This document shows positions 60,555 through 64,000 of a DNA stretch of 64,000 nt, piece by piece. The translations under genes were made by a program, and so were the position numbers. Position 1 is the stretch's first letter; each line of letters starts with the position of its first letter. The notes under the pieces were generated by a model, which saw only the letters and a list, made by a program, of their open reading frames with translations, ran no database searches and was not told the DNA's origin. The DNA is from Rhizophagus irregularis (Eukaryota > Glomeromycota > Glomeromycetes > Glomerales > Glomeraceae): the NCBI RefSeq assembly GCF_026210795.1, contig NC_089431.1, positions 5,704,001 to 5,768,000 of the forward strand, given 5' to 3'.

Positions 60555-63500
60555 ATGATTGACAATGAGCAATATATTCTTGTTCTCTTAAAAGAAAAAC
60601 TAGAAAATCCATACAATAGACAACTCGCTGTAAAATTTACGCAAGAAGGCGTAAATTATTTTCTGGAAATAAATAAAGAAAATAAGCATCAACACTTTCT
60701 ATGTTGTCCGAAATATATTAAAATCGTAGTTGAATTATTTCCTGCTTTAGTCGTTGAAGAAGAGAATTTCATCGTATTTCGAAATATTTTGAAAAATCAT
60801 CTTTTGATATGTTTTGATTGTGTCGAAGCTTTTCATATTAATGCTAAAAAATTGTATCAACGGTAAATAAATATAAATAAGTAAATATACATAAAAGTAT
60901 ATATTAAATACATTTGTTCATTTATTTTTATTTTTGACTGATTTAAATTAACATTCATAATTTCTTTTTCTTTTAGTCATAAATCAATATACATAACGGA
61001 TTTTGAAAATAACAATATAGATACATTCTTTGAAAATCTTGGAAAATGGCAAATAAATCGAATCATAGCGGCATTAAACAATATCGAAGAAAAAATTAAG
61101 ACTGATGATTCTAACGAAATAAATTTGCCCGTGTTTTTTGAGTTACTTTTGAACTTCAAATGCCTGCAGAATAACAAAATTAATGAGCTCCTTATCATTG
61201 TTTTGTCAACTTTAAAACAACAAGGAAAGTTTGTTAAATTGACGAGTAGATGCATGCCCGGATTATTATTATGTGCTTTACATGAGAATCAAGAGGTTAG
61301 AAAATGGGCTTGGATATCATTTCAAACCATTAATCATGAGATAGGAGCTAAAGAATTCGAGGAATTTGAGTTTGATATTATCATAGACAATATTTTAAAG
61401 AAACTTGTGAGATTTGATGAAAAGCAAGACTTTAAATATCCTTTTACTAAAGATATTGTAGAATTCTGGAAGGGATTTAGAAGAATCCTTTCCCGTTTAG
61501 AAAATAAAATTTTATGTAGTCAATATTCTATCAAGCCAATTATATATACTTATTGGAAAAAATGTAATCGTAATCAAGAATCCTTATTGGCCGAATTATT
61601 AAAAGCTCTAAATATGCTTTTAGAGAAATTAAAAGAAGATTTCTGGACAAACTGTGAACAGTGGAAGGTTAAAATTCTTGACATATTCGAATCATCTAGT
61701 TTCCAGTATCTCACGAGGGTTCATTCAAAAAAAATGTTTTTGTTAACTTGGATTAAGTCTTACATGATTTCAGCTTTTTCTTCTAACAATTTTATAAATA
61801 TATTAGAAAAGGTGTTGGATATTCTCGTGAAAGAATCTCAAAAATCGGATTGTGATAATGGGTATAGAATCCTTTGTTACGATACGATTTTGGAGATAAT
61901 TATTCAAACTTTATCAATAAATAATAATTACATATATTATCAATTTTACCTTGATTACTCTTCAAAAAGCTCAAAGTTTAAAACAATCTTTGATAATATT
62001 ATGAGAAATTTTTCACATGAGGATATTAAAAGGAATATGCAGAGTTTGGGAATGTCCGAAATGAAATCAGAATTACTTAATAAACTCAAGGAAGATCAGA
62101 AGAAAAGGTCCGCGAAATATTTAAAAAGACAAGTACGCGTAATTGAAGCTCCCTCAAATAAAGAAAAAAATCAATGGATGGTACGTTTTCAAAAACAGAA
62201 AGATGATGAAGCGCGTTTGATGCCAAATGTGAGCCTTTTCTACAAGAAGATATTATCTTTAAATTATACCGCAAGTAGCGAATTACCGCCAAAGTCTTGC
62301 TTAAGTAATTATAAATCGATTCCAAATACATTTTTATCAGTCGAACATTATGTGCAAATTTTTGAGCCGTTTCTTATTTTGGAATGTTGGCAGAATTTGG
62401 TAAATTCAAAAGAAAAAGCGAATAATGAAGATCAGATGGACATTTTTATAGAAAACGTTTGTATGATCGATGATTTTATTGAGGTTTCGTTCAATTGTGA
62501 ACAGCACAATAGGGGTCACTTTCTGGAAAGTGATCTGTTTCATATTCAGTACGAAGCTTCAGAGCAAGAATCTTTACAATATAATATTCAAAATTTGGTT
62601 ATAGTTAAAAATAATAAATTATTACTTTACTTGAATGATTTTTCTCATGATGTTCGACGTTTTTTATTTCGAGACAGTAAATGGAAGGCATATCGAATTA
62701 TGAGGTTAGTGATAATAAATTCATTTTTTTTCTTTTTCTAAACCATTTTTCTAAAAAAGATTTTTTATTCCTTCTTTTTTATCTCGAAGTTTAACGTCAG
62801 TAACACGAGAATATGCAGCTTTAATTTCCATGTCGAAATTTTCACTAAAGAATCAAATTATTAACCCAAAAATTCCTATTACAACATCATCATCGTCTAC
62901 TCAAAGACTCGAACATTACAAAAAGAATTTTCATGTTAATTATTTACAGGCAGAAATTATTGGGAAAATTCTAGACAACGATTGTGGTTTTTCATTAGTT
63001 AAAGGTCCACCAGGAACCGGAAAATCGGAAATGGTCGTTGGTTTAATTTCCGCTTTAAGAGAACATTCAGATGTTCAAGGAACGTGTCTCATTTGTGCGC
63101 CTAGTAATATAATTGTTAGTATACTGGTTAAGAAATTAAAGGCTGGAATATTTGATTCAGCAGGAAATCTTGTTAGAGTTAATATTGTATATTTGGGACT
63201 TTTAGGTTCTATCACAAATGATATGAGAGATGTGTCCTTAGATTTTTTAGCCGAAAAAATGATGTTGGAAGTAAGAGGAGGTTACGTAAAAGATTTTTCT
63301 TATTATAAAAGAAAAGTATTGGAAGGAGCACATATAATATGCTCCACATTGATTGAAAGTGGTCATGAAATATTGTCAACTTTAAATATTAATTTCAGCA
63401 CGCTCATAATTGATAATGTGACTCAGGCAACCGAGCTAAGTTCGCTAATACCTTTAAAATATAATCCAAAGCGTGTTGTATTAATTGGAGATCCAAATCA

Positions 63501-64000
63501 GTCGTCACCAACAGTCTTATCAAAAATAGCAAAGCAATTTTCTTATGATCAAAGTTTATTTACTCGCATACAAAAAAATTGTCCATCATCAATTAATACA
63601 CTAAAAATTCAATATAGAATGCATAAAGAAATAAGCAAATTTCCCAATCAATTTTTCTACGATTCACTTATTAAAAATGCCGATTATTTATTACAAAAGC
63701 GAAATCGACCATGGTATCGAAATCAATTCTTTTCGCCTTACAGATTTTTTAATGTCGAGAGAATAAGGAATGAAAAAAATAACTCCGAAGCAAAAATTAT
63801 TTCTCAAGCATGTAAGAGATTAATTAAGGATTTTTCTCAAGTAAATGTAAGCAAAATTTTTAATTGAGATCAATTTTACTTGTTTGATTTAATTAATTTA
63901 ATTCATTCAAAATGAAAAAGTTTGAAGGTCGAATTGGTATTATCATTCCGGATAAAGGTCAAAAAGTTGATTTTATAAAAGAACTTACGAATGATACATT
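60555..64000 (+). CDS. SEN1/senataxin-like SF1 helicase, 3' end missing
   Basis: Exons 60555-60862, 60977-62704, 62790-63840 and 63921 onward; the gene leaves the window. Residues 1-480 resemble the helical SEN1 N-terminal domain (MPGLLLCALHENQEVRKWAW at about 197-216). A beta-barrel segment (about 590-675) and the LTSVTREYAAL linker precede helicase domain 1: motif I GPPGTGKS (751-758), motif III VVLIGDPNQSSPT, and QYRMHKEIS. Domain 2 begins with GRIGIIIPDKGQ. Upf1/Sen1 helicases unwind RNA or RNA:DNA hybrids in transcription termination and R-loop removal. Motif II reads IIDNVTQATEL instead of the usual DEAxQ, so the catalytic Glu is Asn here (about residue 888). This may be a divergent or ATPase-impaired paralog. 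The last acceptor (aaaaag at 63920) is weak but the frame fits. Confidence 0.82.

Noticed and set aside
62086-62331. Minus-strand frame inside the helicase gene
   Set aside because: Antisense shadow of the well-supported 1.7-kb exon 2.

Overview
The window is nuclear DNA of a eukaryote, most probably an arbuscular mycorrhizal fungus of the Rhizophagus type (Glomeromycotina). The grounds are a strongly A+T-rich background, many short introns with tattag-like acceptors, fungal gene families (GCN2, SEN1-like helicase, Git3/cAMP-receptor-like GPCR), decayed Crinkler and transposon-derived families that I associate with Rhizophagus, and a dense load of small inverted-repeat elements. The species is inferred from memory of these families, not from a search. 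I see no tRNA, rRNA, CRISPR or prokaryotic feature.

Layout. 1.1-16.2 kb: a tandem array of four four-exon genes for secreted-ectodomain, single-pass kelch-repeat proteins. Copies 1 and 4 are open. Copy 2 is frameshifted by a 32-bp tandem duplication, and copy 3 carries a 307-bp Harbinger-like MITE in exon 2. The spacers share promoters, a 5' UTR intron and other repeats. 16.5-18.1 kb: a three-copy repeat, then a DJ-1/PfpI protein. 18.1-22.0 kb: no confident gene. 22.1-26.7 kb, minus strand: a peroxisomal SCP2-type thiolase (8 exons) and a seven-TM receptor (3 exons).

26.8-52.2 kb is a mobile-element graveyard. It holds a hAT-like relic, a 1.5-kb element packed with 52-bp hairpin repeats, a hAT MITE, a Crinkler pseudogene split by a foldback element, a transposon-derived pseudogene, a small-protein pseudogene, a hAT element containing a nested element of an unassigned TIR family, and a 687-bp near-perfect palindrome with Tc1/mariner-like ends.

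52.2-64.0 kb is conserved and plus-strand. A 39-exon GCN2 kinase gene (RWD, pseudokinase, kinase, HisRS-like, C-terminal domain; 1630 residues) is followed about 300 bp later by a SEN1/senataxin-like helicase gene that runs off the window. GCN2 senses amino-acid starvation and phosphorylates eIF2alpha. The helicase would act on RNA or RNA:DNA hybrids, but its motif II is altered. No cross-gene pathway is evident beyond the kelch array; the neighbours look independently transcribed.
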